64,000 bases of DNA from an uncultured Planctomycetota bacterium (GCA_903928115.1 CAIYPP010000141.1:41798-105797), one strand, 5' to 3'. Positions 17,235-26,041 are shown, counted from the first letter of the stretch. Notes: a model not told the origin generated them from the letters alone. Numbers and translations: made by a program.

Positions 17235-18020
17235 TCAGCGCGCGCCAGCACGGATCCAGCGCTCGACGAGCGCGAGCTCGTCGGGGCCGTGCTGCGGCTT
17301 CTTCTTCGGCGGCATGTGGTCGTCGTCGTCGAGCGGGAGGCGCATGCGCCGCACGAGCTCGCTCGCAGCGGGGTCGCCGCGCACGACGAGCGTCCCGAAA
17401 TCGCCGGGCTCGAACCAGCGCGGCTCGACGGCATCGAGGCGCAGCTCCCCCTTCTGCTTGAGTGGCCCGTGGCACTCGATGCAGCGCGCTTGAAAGACGG
17501 CGTGGACGTCGGCGAAGGTCGGCTCTGAGGGCTCGGACTCGGCGGCGCTCGTCATGGCCCCGCCCGTCGAGTTCGGTGCTGGCGCGTCACGGAGCGGCTC
17601 GGTCAGGTAGCTCTCGCCGTGGACGAGCTCGCCGCCGAAGTGGCCGGCGAGGAGGGCGAGCAGCGCGGATGCCGTGAGAGCGACCGCGCGCGCTCGGCTG
17701 CGCATCACGACGGCAGCCACGGCGAGGAGCGCGCAGGCCATTCCGATCCAGCGATGCCGATCCAGCAGGAGTTCAGCGGTGCGGCCCAGCGGCTCCTCGC
17801 TCGCGTGCACCCAGCCCGTCACGGCGGCGAGCACCGCGCTCGCGGCTCCGACCCGAACGAGAACGCGGATGACCGCGGCGCGCACCTCGCTCGAGGCCCG
17901 CAGCTGCAGCAGCTCGAGCGCGGCTGCGACGCTCAGCAACGCCACGGGGAAGTGCAGCACCGCGAGATGCATGCGTCCAAATACGACGAGGAGGGCATCG
18001 CTCTGCACGATGCCCTCCAA
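17235..18020 (-). CDS. Membrane-anchored planctomycete-type cytochrome c (DUF2231-like + haem domain)
   Basis: 261 residues. The N-terminal 130 residues have four hydrophobic segments (LHFPVALLSVAAALELL and three more), resembling the DUF2231 membrane domain. After a linker, residues about 165-261 form a cytochrome c domain with haem-binding motif CIECH and a C-terminal MPPKKKP segment ending in a helix (ALVERWIRAGAR), as in PSCyt1-type planctomycete cytochromes. Likely an electron-transfer protein facing the periplasm. The start is uncertain: ATG at 17972 (MHLAVLHFP) also gives an intact first helix. It is convergent with the FG-GAP gene and downstream of hsp20. Confidence 0.75.
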   Translation of the reverse strand: MEGIVQSDALLVVFGRMHLAVLHFPVALLSVAAALELLQLRASSEVRAAVIRVLVRVGAASAVLAAVTGWVHASEEPLGRTAELLLDRHRWIGMACALLAVAAVVMRSRARAVALTASALLALLAGHFGGELVHGESYLTEPLRDAPAPNSTGGAMTSAAESEPSEPTFADVHAVFQARCIECHGPLKQKGELRLDAVEPRWFEPGDFGTLVVRGDPAASELVRRMRLPLDDDDHMPPKKKPQHGPDELALVERWIRAGAR

Positions 18021-18152
18021 GAGTCCAAACGCTGCTCGGGTGCGTCAAGCTCCCACCGCGCTCCCCCATCCCTTTTCGGGGCGCATCCTCGCGGTGGAGC
18101 GGCACGGCACGCTCTGCGTGCATCGCGACCGCCCCACAGGCGCGGCATCACT

Positions 18153-18611
18153 TCAGCGCTTGGCCTCGATCTTGATGCGAGCCGCCGGCTTCGGCGTCAG
18201 CTTCGGAATGCGCACTTCGAGCACGCCTTTCTCCAGCTTCGCGACCATCGCCTTGGTCTCGAGGTTCAGGCCCTCGGGGAGCAGGATCGCGCGCTGGAAC
18301 GAGCCGTACTGCGACTCGGAGCGGAAGCACTCCTTCTCCTTCTTCTCGTTCTCCCACTTGCGCTCGCCCTTGAGCACGAGCTGGGAGCCAACGACCTGCA
18401 CTTCGAGGTCCTTCTCCTCCAGCCCCGGAACGTCGAAGGTGGCGACGAACTCGTTGCCGTCATCGGAGAGGTTCACCGCGGGGAAACCGGTGCGCCGGAA
18501 CACCTCCGGCAGCTGCGTCGGCGTGGCCTTCCAGAAGTCCTCCAGCCAGTCGTCTCCGTTTTCGTTCCAGATCGAGAGCGGGCTGCGCGCCTTCCACAAC
18601 ATCGGCTTCAT
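18153..18611 (-). CDS. Hsp20 family small heat-shock protein
   Basis: 152 residues from an ATG preceded by AGGACAGG. Residues about 45-145 form the alpha-crystallin domain: NEFVATFDVPGLEEKDLEV opens it and the conserved GVLEV strand followed by a PKL/PAA tail closes it. It is an ATP-independent chaperone that holds unfolded proteins. The longer open frame upstream has no domain support. It is followed by the cytochrome gene and preceded by the FixL/FixJ-like pair, suggesting stress-linked expression. Confidence 0.92.
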   Translation of the reverse strand: MKPMLWKARSPLSIWNENGDDWLEDFWKATPTQLPEVFRRTGFPAVNLSDDGNEFVATFDVPGLEEKDLEVQVVGSQLVLKGERKWENEKKEKECFRSESQYGSFQRAILLPEGLNLETKAMVAKLEKGVLEVRIPKLTPKPAARIKIEAKR

Positions 18612-18740
18612 GGTCCTGTCCTCATGAATGGGGTGAGACTCGAAACGGGCCGTGAGCGGGCCCACGGCGGCTCCTCGCCCTCGCGCGAGCGAGCTTCGAT
18701 CCCCCGTCCTCAGTAGGAACGCGGGACTCACGGCGTAGCA

Positions 18741-18784
18741 CCGCGGGGGCGCGCGCTGCCCCTTGGCAGCACGCACCCCCGCGG
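18741..18784 (-). terminator. 20-bp hairpin at the end of the FixL/FixJ-like operon
   Basis: Arms 18741-18760 and 18765-18784 with a 4-nt loop. In the minus-strand RNA all 20 pairs form, two of them G-U; in the plus-strand RNA the same positions would be C-A mismatches. This asymmetry argues that the minus-strand transcript is the functional one. It starts about 28 nt after the response-regulator stop. There is no T-tract. Confidence 0.6.
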
Positions 18785-18812
18785 GTGGTGGAAGCGCTTA
18801 GGGCCCCGACGC

Positions 18813-19511
18813 TCAGGTCTGCATCAGGCCTTCTCGGATCGCGAGGCGCGCGAGCTCGGCCGTCGAGTGGCAGTCGAGCTTGCGCTGGAGGTTCTCGCGG
18901 TGCTTCTTCGCCGTGCCGAGGCTGATGTCGAGCTCGCGCGCGACGTCCTTGTTGCTCTTGCCGAGCGCGAGCAGCTGGAACACCTCGCGCTCGCGGCTCG
19001 TGAGCGTCGAGAGACGGCTCGCGCCACCCGGCTCGATCGGCTCGCCGCGGCGCATGCGCGCGACGAGGCCACCGGCCACCTTCGGGGAGAGGTACGGACG
19101 ACCTTCGCTGACCGTCTCGATGCCGAGCACGAGCTCGCTCGGGTCGGAGTCCTTCGAGATGTAGCCGTCGGCGCCCGCGCGCATCGCTTGGTCGACGAAG
19201 CTCTCCCCCTCATGGTGCGTGAGCATCAAGATCCGCACGCGCGGATGCGCTTCGCGGATCGGGCGGATCGCGTCGAGCCCCGAGAGGCCGGGCATCGAGA
19301 TGTCGAGCAGAACCACGTCCGGCAAGAGCAGCGCGATGCGGTCGATCGCCGTGCGCGCGTCGCCGCTGTCGCCGACCACTTGGATGCGCTCGTGCGCCGA
19401 GAGCAAGCTCTTGAACGCAGCGCGCAGGATGTTTTGGTCGTCGACGAGGAAGACCTTGACCTTGGTGGCGACCTTCTGAGTATTGGGCGATTCGAGCATG
19501 GGTGTCTTCAT
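18813..19511 (-). CDS. NarL/FixJ family response regulator
   Basis: 232 residues. Receiver domain at about 17-140 with acidic pair D24-D25, phospho-acceptor D70 (LLDISMPG), T98 and K120. A LuxR-type helix-turn-helix (LTSREREVFQLL to LQRKL) occupies about 169-215. Its ATG overlaps the histidine kinase stop (ATGA at 19508-19511), so this is the kinase's partner. Its target genes are unknown; the divergent Usp operon and downstream hsp20 are natural candidates. Confidence 0.92.
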   Translation of the reverse strand: MKTPMLESPNTQKVATKVKVFLVDDQNILRAAFKSLLSAHERIQVVGDSGDARTAIDRIALLLPDVVLLDISMPGLSGLDAIRPIREAHPRVRILMLTHHEGESFVDQAMRAGADGYISKDSDPSELVLGIETVSEGRPYLSPKVAGGLVARMRRGEPIEPGGASRLSTLTSREREVFQLLALGKSNKDVARELDISLGTAKKHRENLQRKLDCHSTAELARLAIREGLMQT

Positions 19512-21106
19512 GGTTGGGCCGGGATGCGGACCTCGAAGCGTGCGCCGCCGAGCGGACTCGCCTTGGCTTCGATGGTGCCCCCGTGTTCCTCGACCACCTT
19601 GCGACAGAAGGCGAGGCCGAGCCCCGTGCCCTTCGTCTTGGTGGTCGAAAAGGGTTTGAAGAGGTTCGGACGCAAGGACTCGGGAATGCCCGGTCCGTTG
19701 TCTTCGACGACGAACAGCGTGCCATCGCCCGCGCGGCGGGCCGTGACGGCGAGCGCAGGTCGCGCACTGCAGGCTTCGAGCGAGTTGCGGATCAGGTTCG
19801 TGAGCACTTCGTCGAGCAACTGGCGGTCCGCGCGAAGCTGCAGTCCGTCCTCGACGTCGACCTTGAGCTCGGCCCCGCGCTTCACGACGTCGGGACGCTG
19901 CGACTTCACCGCGGCATCGACGAGCTCGCGCGCTTCGAAGTTCGAGATCCGCAGGTCGAGCGGCTTGGTGAAGGACAGTGTGCGCCGCATCAGCGCTTCG
20001 AGCCGCTGCATGCGTGTCACGAGATCCTCGAGAACCGAGCGGTCATCCTCGCCGAGCTGCTTCGCCACCGCGCGCAGCGCGACGTTGACGGCGGTGATCG
20101 GGTTCTTGATCTCGTGCGCGAGCATTGCAGCGTTTTCGCCGATGGTCGCAAGCGCGCGCAGCATCGCGGTCTCGGCGCGCTGGGCGCGCTTGAGTTCGCT
20201 GATGTTGCGCCCTTCGGGGATCAACAAGGCAACGCGGCCTTCCGCGTCGCGCACGGGATTGAGCGAGAAGTCGACGGAGATCGACTGACCGTCCGGTCCG
20301 CAGTGCGTGGTCTCGTAGCGCACGAAGTTGCCGGCGGCGGCGTCGGCGATCGCCTGCTTCAGGCGCTCGCACTCGGCGGGCTGGCTGATCCACCACGAGG
20401 TCTCCCAGAACTTGAGGCCGATCGTCTGCGCCCGCGTCGCGCCGATCGCGTCGAGCGCGGCTTGGTTGACCTCGAGCACCGTGCCATCGGTGCGCAAGAG
20501 GCCCATGAACTGGTACGAGCGGTCGAAGATGGCGCGGAAGCGGCGCTCGCTCTCGCCCAGCGCGATCTCGGCTGCGCGGCGCTGGGTCACATCGCGGAAT
20601 GAGCCGATGAAGAGCGGTTCGCCGCCGGGAATGTCCGCGCGCGCGACCGAGAGCTCGCACACGATGTGGTGGCCGTCCTTGTGGAGGACCTCGAACTCGC
20701 GGGTGCGGCCTAGGATGTTCGTCTCGCCGGTGCGGGCGTACTTCGCGAGATAGCCGTCGTGCTGCGAGTGGTGCGGCTCGGGCAAGAGCAGCTTGATGTT
20801 GCGCCCCATCAGCTCCGACGGCGCGTACCCGAAGACCTTCTCGACCGAGGCGCTCGCGGTGACGATCGTGCCTTGCAGGTCGATGGCGATGGTCGGGTCG
20901 AGCACCGCCGAGAGCAGCGCTCGATACAGCGCGTCGTGACCAGCGGCGGTCGGCGGCAGCGCGGGGGCCATGCGAGGCTTGGCGGTCATCTCTTCGGCTC
21001 GGTTCACGTTCGATTCCTCGGCGGCGGAAGGTCGATGGCGCTCCTTTTCGGAGCTGAAACGCCCTTGCGGATTTCGGGAAAGATCCGACTGGGGAGTTCT
21101 CACCAT
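19508..21106 (-). CDS. PAS-PAS histidine kinase with FixL-like haem-pocket residues
   Basis: 532 residues, soluble with no membrane segment. PAS1 spans about 58-177 and PAS2 about 185-305. HisKA has phospho-His H331 (AHEIKNP), and HATPase_c has NLIRNSLEA and DNGPGIP. In PAS1, PEPHHSQHDGYLAKY aligns with the haem-proximal region of rhizobial FixL, placing H116 at the FixL haem ligand and R136 at the distal arginine of the oxygen switch. This suggests an oxygen or NO sensor, but HDGYL-type motifs also occur in non-haem PAS domains. Start could be the ATG at 20989, 39 codons in. Overlaps the response-regulator start by 4 nt. Confidence 0.88.
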   Translation of the reverse strand: MVRTPQSDLSRNPQGRFSSEKERHRPSAAEESNVNRAEEMTAKPRMAPALPPTAAGHDALYRALLSAVLDPTIAIDLQGTIVTASASVEKVFGYAPSELMGRNIKLLLPEPHHSQHDGYLAKYARTGETNILGRTREFEVLHKDGHHIVCELSVARADIPGGEPLFIGSFRDVTQRRAAEIALGESERRFRAIFDRSYQFMGLLRTDGTVLEVNQAALDAIGATRAQTIGLKFWETSWWISQPAECERLKQAIADAAAGNFVRYETTHCGPDGQSISVDFSLNPVRDAEGRVALLIPEGRNISELKRAQRAETAMLRALATIGENAAMLAHEIKNPITAVNVALRAVAKQLGEDDRSVLEDLVTRMQRLEALMRRTLSFTKPLDLRISNFEARELVDAAVKSQRPDVVKRGAELKVDVEDGLQLRADRQLLDEVLTNLIRNSLEACSARPALAVTARRAGDGTLFVVEDNGPGIPESLRPNLFKPFSTTKTKGTGLGLAFCRKVVEEHGGTIEAKASPLGGARFEVRIPAQP

Positions 21107-21235
21107 ACCACGCGCGGCCGTCGATTCGGACGCCTACGCATGCTAGGCGGCCCTGCGAAGCCTGCGCTGGGGCCAAGTGCGTACGGTTCGGTGGCGTTGG
21201 CCGTACCGGGGCCCAACCCGTTTCAAGTCCGAACA

Positions 21236-21246
21236 GGAACGGTTCC
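21236..21246. promoter_or_regulatory. Palindrome in the kinase/Usp divergent region
   Basis: GGAAC-G-GTTCC is a perfect inverted repeat in the 206-nt region between the kinase (minus) and the first Usp gene (plus). A second inverted repeat, GTACGG and CCGTAC, occurs at 21180-21206. Either could be an operator for the adjacent response regulator; nothing proves it. Confidence 0.3.
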
Positions 21247-21312
21247 GGAGGCGAACAGCCCCTACGAAGAACACCCCGCAGGAGCGCAGACGCCGTTGGC
21301 GTACAGAAGCGC

Positions 21313-22662
21313 ATGAAGATCCTCTGCGCCGTCGATTTCTCCGACTCCTCCACCACCGCCGGCCGCGCCGCCGCCCGCCTCGCGGCCGCCCTGCGGGCCG
21401 ACCTCCACCTCGTCCACGCCGAGCACCTGCCGTCGCTCGCCCTACGCCCCGACGCCACCGGAAGAGCCGCAGAGACGGAGCGACGTCGCACGCTGCTCGC
21501 CAGCCTCGCGGCGGAGCTCGCGACGCTCTCTCATGGGGCCGTCACCCACGAGGTCGCCGAGGGACTGCCCGAGGAGTGCATCCTGCGCGCGGCAGAGTCG
21601 GTCGATGCGCCGCTCCTCGTGATGGGCGCCGTCGGCGATCGCCCGACCTCGGAGTGGAACCTCGGAAGCGTGGCGATGCGCGTGATCAAAGGCTCGCCGC
21701 TGCCGGTGCTCGTCGTGCGGGAGGAACGCAGCATCGAGCGCTGGCTCGACGAACGGGACGGCCGCCTGCGCGTGCTCGTCGGCGCGGACCCGCGCGGCGA
21801 CAAGGCGCCGCCGCTCGGCGTGCTCGGCTTGCTGCGGGAGGCAGGAGCGCTCGAGGTCTGCGCGGGCCATGTGTACATGCCAGGCGAAGAGCGCACGCGG
21901 CTCGCGTCGGACGAACACGAGCGCGAGCTGTCCGCCGCGCTGCTCGCGCGCTTCCCAGCGGGTTCGGTCGAGCGCGCGCGCGTGCTGCCGGGCTTTGGAC
22001 GCGTCGCCGAGCACCTGATGGACTTGGCTGCGGCGGAAGCCGCGGACCTCGTGCTCGTCGGCACCCACCACCGGCGCGGCTGGAACCGCATGCTCCACGG
22101 CTCCGTGTCGCTCGACATCGTGGCCTCCGCGCGGCGCAACGCGCTGGTCGTGCCGCTCGTCGCGCCGCCGACACGGCGCTCGGAGCCCGGCGGACCGGCG
22201 CGCGTCCTCGTACCCGTGGACTTCTCGCGCTCTTCGGCTCTCGCGGTCGACTGGGCGACGCGTCTGCTCGGCGCGGACGGACATGTGCAGCTCGTGCACG
22301 TCGTCGCGCCCTACGTGCCCGTGTCGGTCGAGCTCGGCGCGTACATACCGATCACCCCGGCCTCGCCCGAGGCACGCGCGCGGGATCGCGCGGAGCTGGA
22401 GCGCAAGCTGCGCGAGCTCGTGCGCGAAGACGCACTCCTGCGCGGAATCTCGGTCGAAGTCGAGGTCCTCGACGGCTTCGATCCGGCTGCGCAGATCGCC
22501 GCCGCAGCGCGCCGGCTCGGCTCCGAGCTGATCTGCATGCCCACCCACGGTCGCACGGGTCTGTCGCGCGCGCTCTTGGGCTCGGTCGCCCAGGGCGTGC
22601 TGCGCCATGCGGAGGTGCCCGTGCTGGTTCTTCCGCCTGAACGCAGCCGAGGCGTGTCATGA
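21313..22662 (+). CDS. Universal stress protein with three Usp domains
   Basis: 449 residues. Usp units at about 1-137 (ends VLVVREE), 152-283 (ends ALVVPLV) and 293-443 (starts RVLVPVDFSRSS, ends VLVLPPE). The third keeps the nucleotide-binding pattern GRTG-x9-GS (THGRTGLSRALLGSVAQ); the first two are degenerate. Usp proteins bind ATP or act as stress-induced effectors. It is divergent from the FixL-like kinase and overlaps the next Usp gene by 4 nt (ATGA). In organisms with low-oxygen regulators, usp genes are frequent targets, which fits this arrangement. Confidence 0.88.
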   Translation: MKILCAVDFSDSSTTAGRAAARLAAALRADLHLVHAEHLPSLALRPDATGRAAETERRRTLLASLAAELATLSHGAVTHEVAEGLPEECILRAAESVDAPLLVMGAVGDRPTSEWNLGSVAMRVIKGSPLPVLVVREERSIERWLDERDGRLRVLVGADPRGDKAPPLGVLGLLREAGALEVCAGHVYMPGEERTRLASDEHERELSAALLARFPAGSVERARVLPGFGRVAEHLMDLAAAEAADLVLVGTHHRRGWNRMLHGSVSLDIVASARRNALVVPLVAPPTRRSEPGGPARVLVPVDFSRSSALAVDWATRLLGADGHVQLVHVVAPYVPVSVELGAYIPITPASPEARARDRAELERKLRELVREDALLRGISVEVEVLDGFDPAAQIAAAARRLGSELICMPTHGRTGLSRALLGSVAQGVLRHAEVPVLVLPPERSRGVS

Positions 22663-23528
22663 AGCTCCCCGATCGCATCGTGGTCGGGCTCGCGCTCGAT
22701 CGAGTGAGCTGCGCACCGAGCGAAGGCAGCCGCGCGGCGGCCGAGACAGCTCTGTGGCTCGCAGAGAAGGCCGAAGGAAGCCACGTGACGCTCGTGCACT
22801 CGGTCGTCGAGGACGAGTACTACGATCCGCTCGTCGACGAGCTCGTCCCGATCTGCGGCAACGTCGATCCTGCGTCGCGACTCGCCGTATCCGAGCTGGT
22901 GGCGCGTTTTCGCTCGCACGGCGTACCGTGCGAGACGGTCGACACCGCCGAGCGGCCGTCGCTCGCGATCACGCGCGAGGTGAACTCACAGCGGGCGCAG
23001 CTCGTGCTCGTCGGGAAGCACGACGGACGGGAGGCGGACGCCGCTCGAATCGGTCCGATCGCGCTGCGCGTCTTGCGCGAGTCGCCCTGCGCGGTGTGGT
23101 CCGTCGCGCCGGAACGCAAGCCGAAACCGCGCTGCGTGCTCGCCGCGACGGACCTCACGGCCACGGGGGATGCTGCCGTGGAGTGGGCGGCGCTCGTCGC
23201 GCGCGCGTCGGGTGCCGCGCTCCACGCCGTCCACGTCCATCCGCCTGCGCTTCACTCGCGCGGTGCGAGTTCGAAGCACCATCTCGACGAGCTCGCGGCC
23301 TGCGCCGTTGCACCGCTCCCCGCGGACCTACGCGTGTCGGTGCGCGTGCATCTGCGGGAAGCGGCCCCCGCCCAAGGCGTGCTGTCGCTCGCCGAAGAGC
23401 TCGAAGCCGACCTCGTCGTCATGGGCACATTCTCGCACCGTCGCGACGAGCCCCATCACATCGGCTCGACCACCGAGCGCATGATCACGCGCTTCGGCGG
23501 CTCCCTGCTCCTCGTGCGCGCGCGCTGA
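22659..23528 (+). CDS. Universal stress protein with two Usp domains
   Basis: 289 residues. Domains at about 1-150 and 155-289, the second opening RCVLAATDLTATGD and ending GGSLLLVRAR. The usual G-x2-G-x9-G(S/T) nucleotide loop is poorly kept (HIGSTTERM), so ATP binding is doubtful. The ATG overlaps the upstream Usp stop, so the two products are probably made together. Confidence 0.85.
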   Translation: MKLPDRIVVGLALDRVSCAPSEGSRAAAETALWLAEKAEGSHVTLVHSVVEDEYYDPLVDELVPICGNVDPASRLAVSELVARFRSHGVPCETVDTAERPSLAITREVNSQRAQLVLVGKHDGREADAARIGPIALRVLRESPCAVWSVAPERKPKPRCVLAATDLTATGDAAVEWAALVARASGAALHAVHVHPPALHSRGASSKHHLDELAACAVAPLPADLRVSVRVHLREAAPAQGVLSLAEELEADLVVMGTFSHRRDEPHHIGSTTERMITRFGGSLLLVRAR

Positions 23529-23538
23529 CCCAATGCGA

Positions 23539-23572
23539 GCGGGCCACTCCGGAATCCTCCGAAGCGGCCCGC
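23539..23572. terminator. Hairpin between convergent Usp and peroxidase genes
   Basis: GCGGGCC at 23539-23545 pairs with GGCCCGC at 23566-23572, with a further TCCGGA element inside. No T-tract. Its position between two convergent stops suggests a bidirectional terminator. Confidence 0.4.
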
Positions 23573-23593
23573 GACAGCGACTGCGAGGCGTGG

Positions 23594-25267
23594 CTAGAAG
23601 TGCGTGACTTCGAACGCGGCGCTCGCGGAGAAGCGACCACCCGAGCCCGAGTCGCGTACGAACCACTGCCCGTAGAGCGGCGTGCCGACGAGCGCGGGGT
23701 CGTTCGCGATCGGAACCACCGTCGAGCCCCAGCCCTGACCGGCGCCGATGCCGGAGAGCAGTCCGACGCGGCGGTAGCGTGTGGCAGGCGAGAAGCCGAG
23801 GTAGGACATCGCCTCGCCGAACGGCGCACCACCTGGGTTGGCCACCACGTCGAGCACGAGGCCCGCGAAGCCGCCGCCGAGCGCGCCCTCGACGCCGACC
23901 GTGAAGCGGTCGTTGCCGACGAGCGCGGGCGAGAGGGCGACCATGCGCGGGATGAAGCCACCGGAGCCCGCGGTCGGCGCGCCGAACGTCGAAGGCTGAC
24001 GCGGCGAGCGCGCGTAGAGCGTCGGGTGCTCGAAGGGCCCCGTGGCGCTGACGACGCGCGGGTCCGTCAGCGGACGCTTGAGGAACGCGACGAGCGCGTC
24101 GCGCTGCTGCTGCGTCAGGTTGAGCGGGCGGATCAACGGGTCCTTGTTGGGGCCGTTGAAGTCGCCGCCGCGGTTGTAGAAGTCGACGACTTCCTCGAGC
24201 GTCATGAACTTGCCCGTGTGGAAGAACGGTCCGCGCAGCTCGACGTTGCGCAGGCTCGGCACGCGCATGCGACCGATGTCGGCGGGGTTGTTCGTGACCG
24301 CGAAGCGGCCGACGTCCTCGTTCTGCGGCCGGACGCCGATGTAGCGGAAGGTCTGGTTGGTGAACAAGTTGCCCGCGTGGCACACCGCGCAGCTCGCCTG
24401 CTGCGAGATGAACACGTTTTGCCCTTGGAGCTCGAGCTGCGTCAGCGCCTGCTGGTTGCCGCCGAAGAAGGCGTCGATCGGCGCCTGGTTCGAGAACAGC
24501 GTGCGCTCGTAGGTCGCGATCGCCATCGCGATGCGCGGCGCGGTGATGTCGGGCGTGCCGAACACTTCCGCGAAGATCGCGGGGTAATCGCGGTTGTTGA
24601 TGAAGCTCGTCCAGCTCGCCGGAACGTTCGTCGCGAGCGCGAGCGGACGCACCGCGGCGATGCGCGCGGAGACGTCGCCCCACGTGCGGCCGACATGCCC
24701 CATCTCACCGTTGTCCAAGATCGGACCGAGCGCTTGGTTCTCGAGCGCGGCGCCGGCGTTCAGCACGACGTTGTTCGTGAGCGGATCGACGAGCACGCCG
24801 TTGGCGCGGCCGTCCCAGAAGAGCGTCGGGCTGTAGGCCGCGTTGACCGTCGACGGCGCCTTGCGCGGAGTGACCTGCGGGCGCAGGCCAAACGTCGTGC
24901 TCGCGCTGAACTGTCCGTTCGGGATGCTGCGCACGACGCCTGGCGAGCCGTGCACGTCGTCGGGCGTGCCGAACAGGCTGTCGAAGCCCGGGTGAATGTT
25001 GCCCTGCTGGCCGAAGTCCGAGCGCGGGTCGGAGCCGCCGCGCTCCGGGATGTGGCAGGTGGCGCAGGCCATCGTCTTGGTCGACGAGAGCTGCTCGTCC
25101 CAGAACAGCAGGCGACCGAGTGCGATCTTCGCGGCGCTCGACGGGTTGCCCTGCGGCGGCGGGGGCGGCGGGCCGAGCGGCGGCGGAGGCGGCGGCGGCC
25201 CTTGGGCAAGCGCGCCGGCGGCCGAGGCCGCGAGGAAGGCGAGTGCGAGAGAGAAGCGCATCTTCAT
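23594..25267 (-). CDS. Exported di-haem cytochrome c peroxidase (MauG/CcpA family) with extra C-terminal domain
   Basis: 557 residues from an ATG preceded by GGAGG 12 nt upstream. Signal peptide at 1-22, then a Pro-rich linker (23-39). Two haem c motifs: CATCH at 68-72 and CAVCH at 293-297, the spacing of bacterial di-haem peroxidases; KIALGRLLFWDEQLS before the first is typical. It would reduce peroxide in the periplasm using cytochrome electrons. After the catalytic part (about 430) comes an extension of about 125 residues ending with LYGQWFVRDSGSG, similar to the C-terminal domain of the FG-GAP proteins here. The frame continues 205 codons upstream over another gene; the signal peptide sets the start. 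Confidence 0.88.
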   Translation of the reverse strand: MKMRFSLALAFLAASAAGALAQGPPPPPPPLGPPPPPPQGNPSSAAKIALGRLLFWDEQLSSTKTMACATCHIPERGGSDPRSDFGQQGNIHPGFDSLFGTPDDVHGSPGVVRSIPNGQFSASTTFGLRPQVTPRKAPSTVNAAYSPTLFWDGRANGVLVDPLTNNVVLNAGAALENQALGPILDNGEMGHVGRTWGDVSARIAAVRPLALATNVPASWTSFINNRDYPAIFAEVFGTPDITAPRIAMAIATYERTLFSNQAPIDAFFGGNQQALTQLELQGQNVFISQQASCAVCHAGNLFTNQTFRYIGVRPQNEDVGRFAVTNNPADIGRMRVPSLRNVELRGPFFHTGKFMTLEEVVDFYNRGGDFNGPNKDPLIRPLNLTQQQRDALVAFLKRPLTDPRVVSATGPFEHPTLYARSPRQPSTFGAPTAGSGGFIPRMVALSPALVGNDRFTVGVEGALGGGFAGLVLDVVANPGGAPFGEAMSYLGFSPATRYRRVGLLSGIGAGQGWGSTVVPIANDPALVGTPLYGQWFVRDSGSGGRFSASAAFEVTHF

Positions 25268-25295
25268 GGTGTCGGAATCCTCCAGCGTATCTGGG

Positions 25296-25976
25296 TCAGA
25301 CGGATTCAGGGGACGGACGAGGAGTCGTGGGAGCAGCGTCGGGGCGACGCATGCGGTTGCGTTGCGGGCGCGCAGGGCCGGCCGGGGCCCGCGGCATGTG
25401 GCCCTCGGGAGCGGCTTCGGGAGCGCGCGGCGGCGCCTCGGGCTCGCCCTGCTCACCTTGCCGCGGCCGCGGACCCTCTTGGCCTTCTCGGCGAAGCGGC
25501 GGGAGGACGCGTCCTTCCTGCTGCGGCATCGGACGACCCTGCGGCGGTCCGAGCGGTGCGCGGCGCATGCCGGGGCGCGGCCCCAACGGGCCGGGCTCTC
25601 CGCGGGGCGGGAACGCAGGGCGGAATCCGCCGGACTCACGTCCGCCTTCGGCGCGCGGTCCACCCGGCAACGGCCGCTGGGGCTGGAACGGAGGCCGAGA
25701 ATCGGGCGCGAACTCGGGTCTGCGCGGTGCACCGCGGTGCTCGGGCGCGCCGCGCTGGCCGTCGCGCGGTCCCTCTTCGCCGTGGCGCTGCCCACGCATA
25801 TCAGGGGCGGAACCATCGCGTCGGGGGCCCGCTGCCGACTCGCAGCGGCAGGAGGGGCAGTGCTGCGCTTGGGCCGGGGCATCGCCGCGGCGCTCGTCGC
25901 GGCCGCGCGGCCCTTGGGCGGCGCAGGACAGGGATGCGGTGAGGGCGATGAAGAGGAAGGTGATGGCGTGCTTCAT
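25296..25976 (-). CDS. Exported Pro/Arg/Gly-rich low-complexity protein
   Basis: 226 residues from an ATG with a signal peptide (HAITFLFIALTASLSCAAQ). The mature part is almost entirely Pro, Arg, Gly, Glu and Gln, without a recognisable fold; CPSCRC near residue 40 is the only Cys cluster. It is divergent from the OmpR-type two-component operon, whose kinase has a similar Pro/Arg-rich stretch in its sensor region. This arrangement recalls periplasmic stress sensors with small exported partners (CpxP and the like), but there is no sequence similarity to them that I can see. Not shadow coding: it has a signal peptide and codon-periodic GC. Confidence 0.6.
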   Translation of the reverse strand: MKHAITFLFIALTASLSCAAQGPRGRDERRGDAPAQAQHCPSCRCESAAGPRRDGSAPDMRGQRHGEEGPRDGQRGAPEHRGAPRRPEFAPDSRPPFQPQRPLPGGPRAEGGRESGGFRPAFPPRGEPGPLGPRPGMRRAPLGPPQGRPMPQQEGRVLPPLRREGQEGPRPRQGEQGEPEAPPRAPEAAPEGHMPRAPAGPARPQRNRMRRPDAAPTTPRPSPESV

Positions 25977-26041
25977 GGTGTCGCGGGAGGTGAGGTCCTC
26001 CCGACTCTCCAACCCCAAGATCGCCCCGATGTGTTGCGCAG

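Noticed and set aside
25100..25210. Proline-codon tract considered as a DNA repeat element
   Set aside because: It encodes the Pro-rich linker after the signal peptide of the peroxidase and has no flanking repeats.
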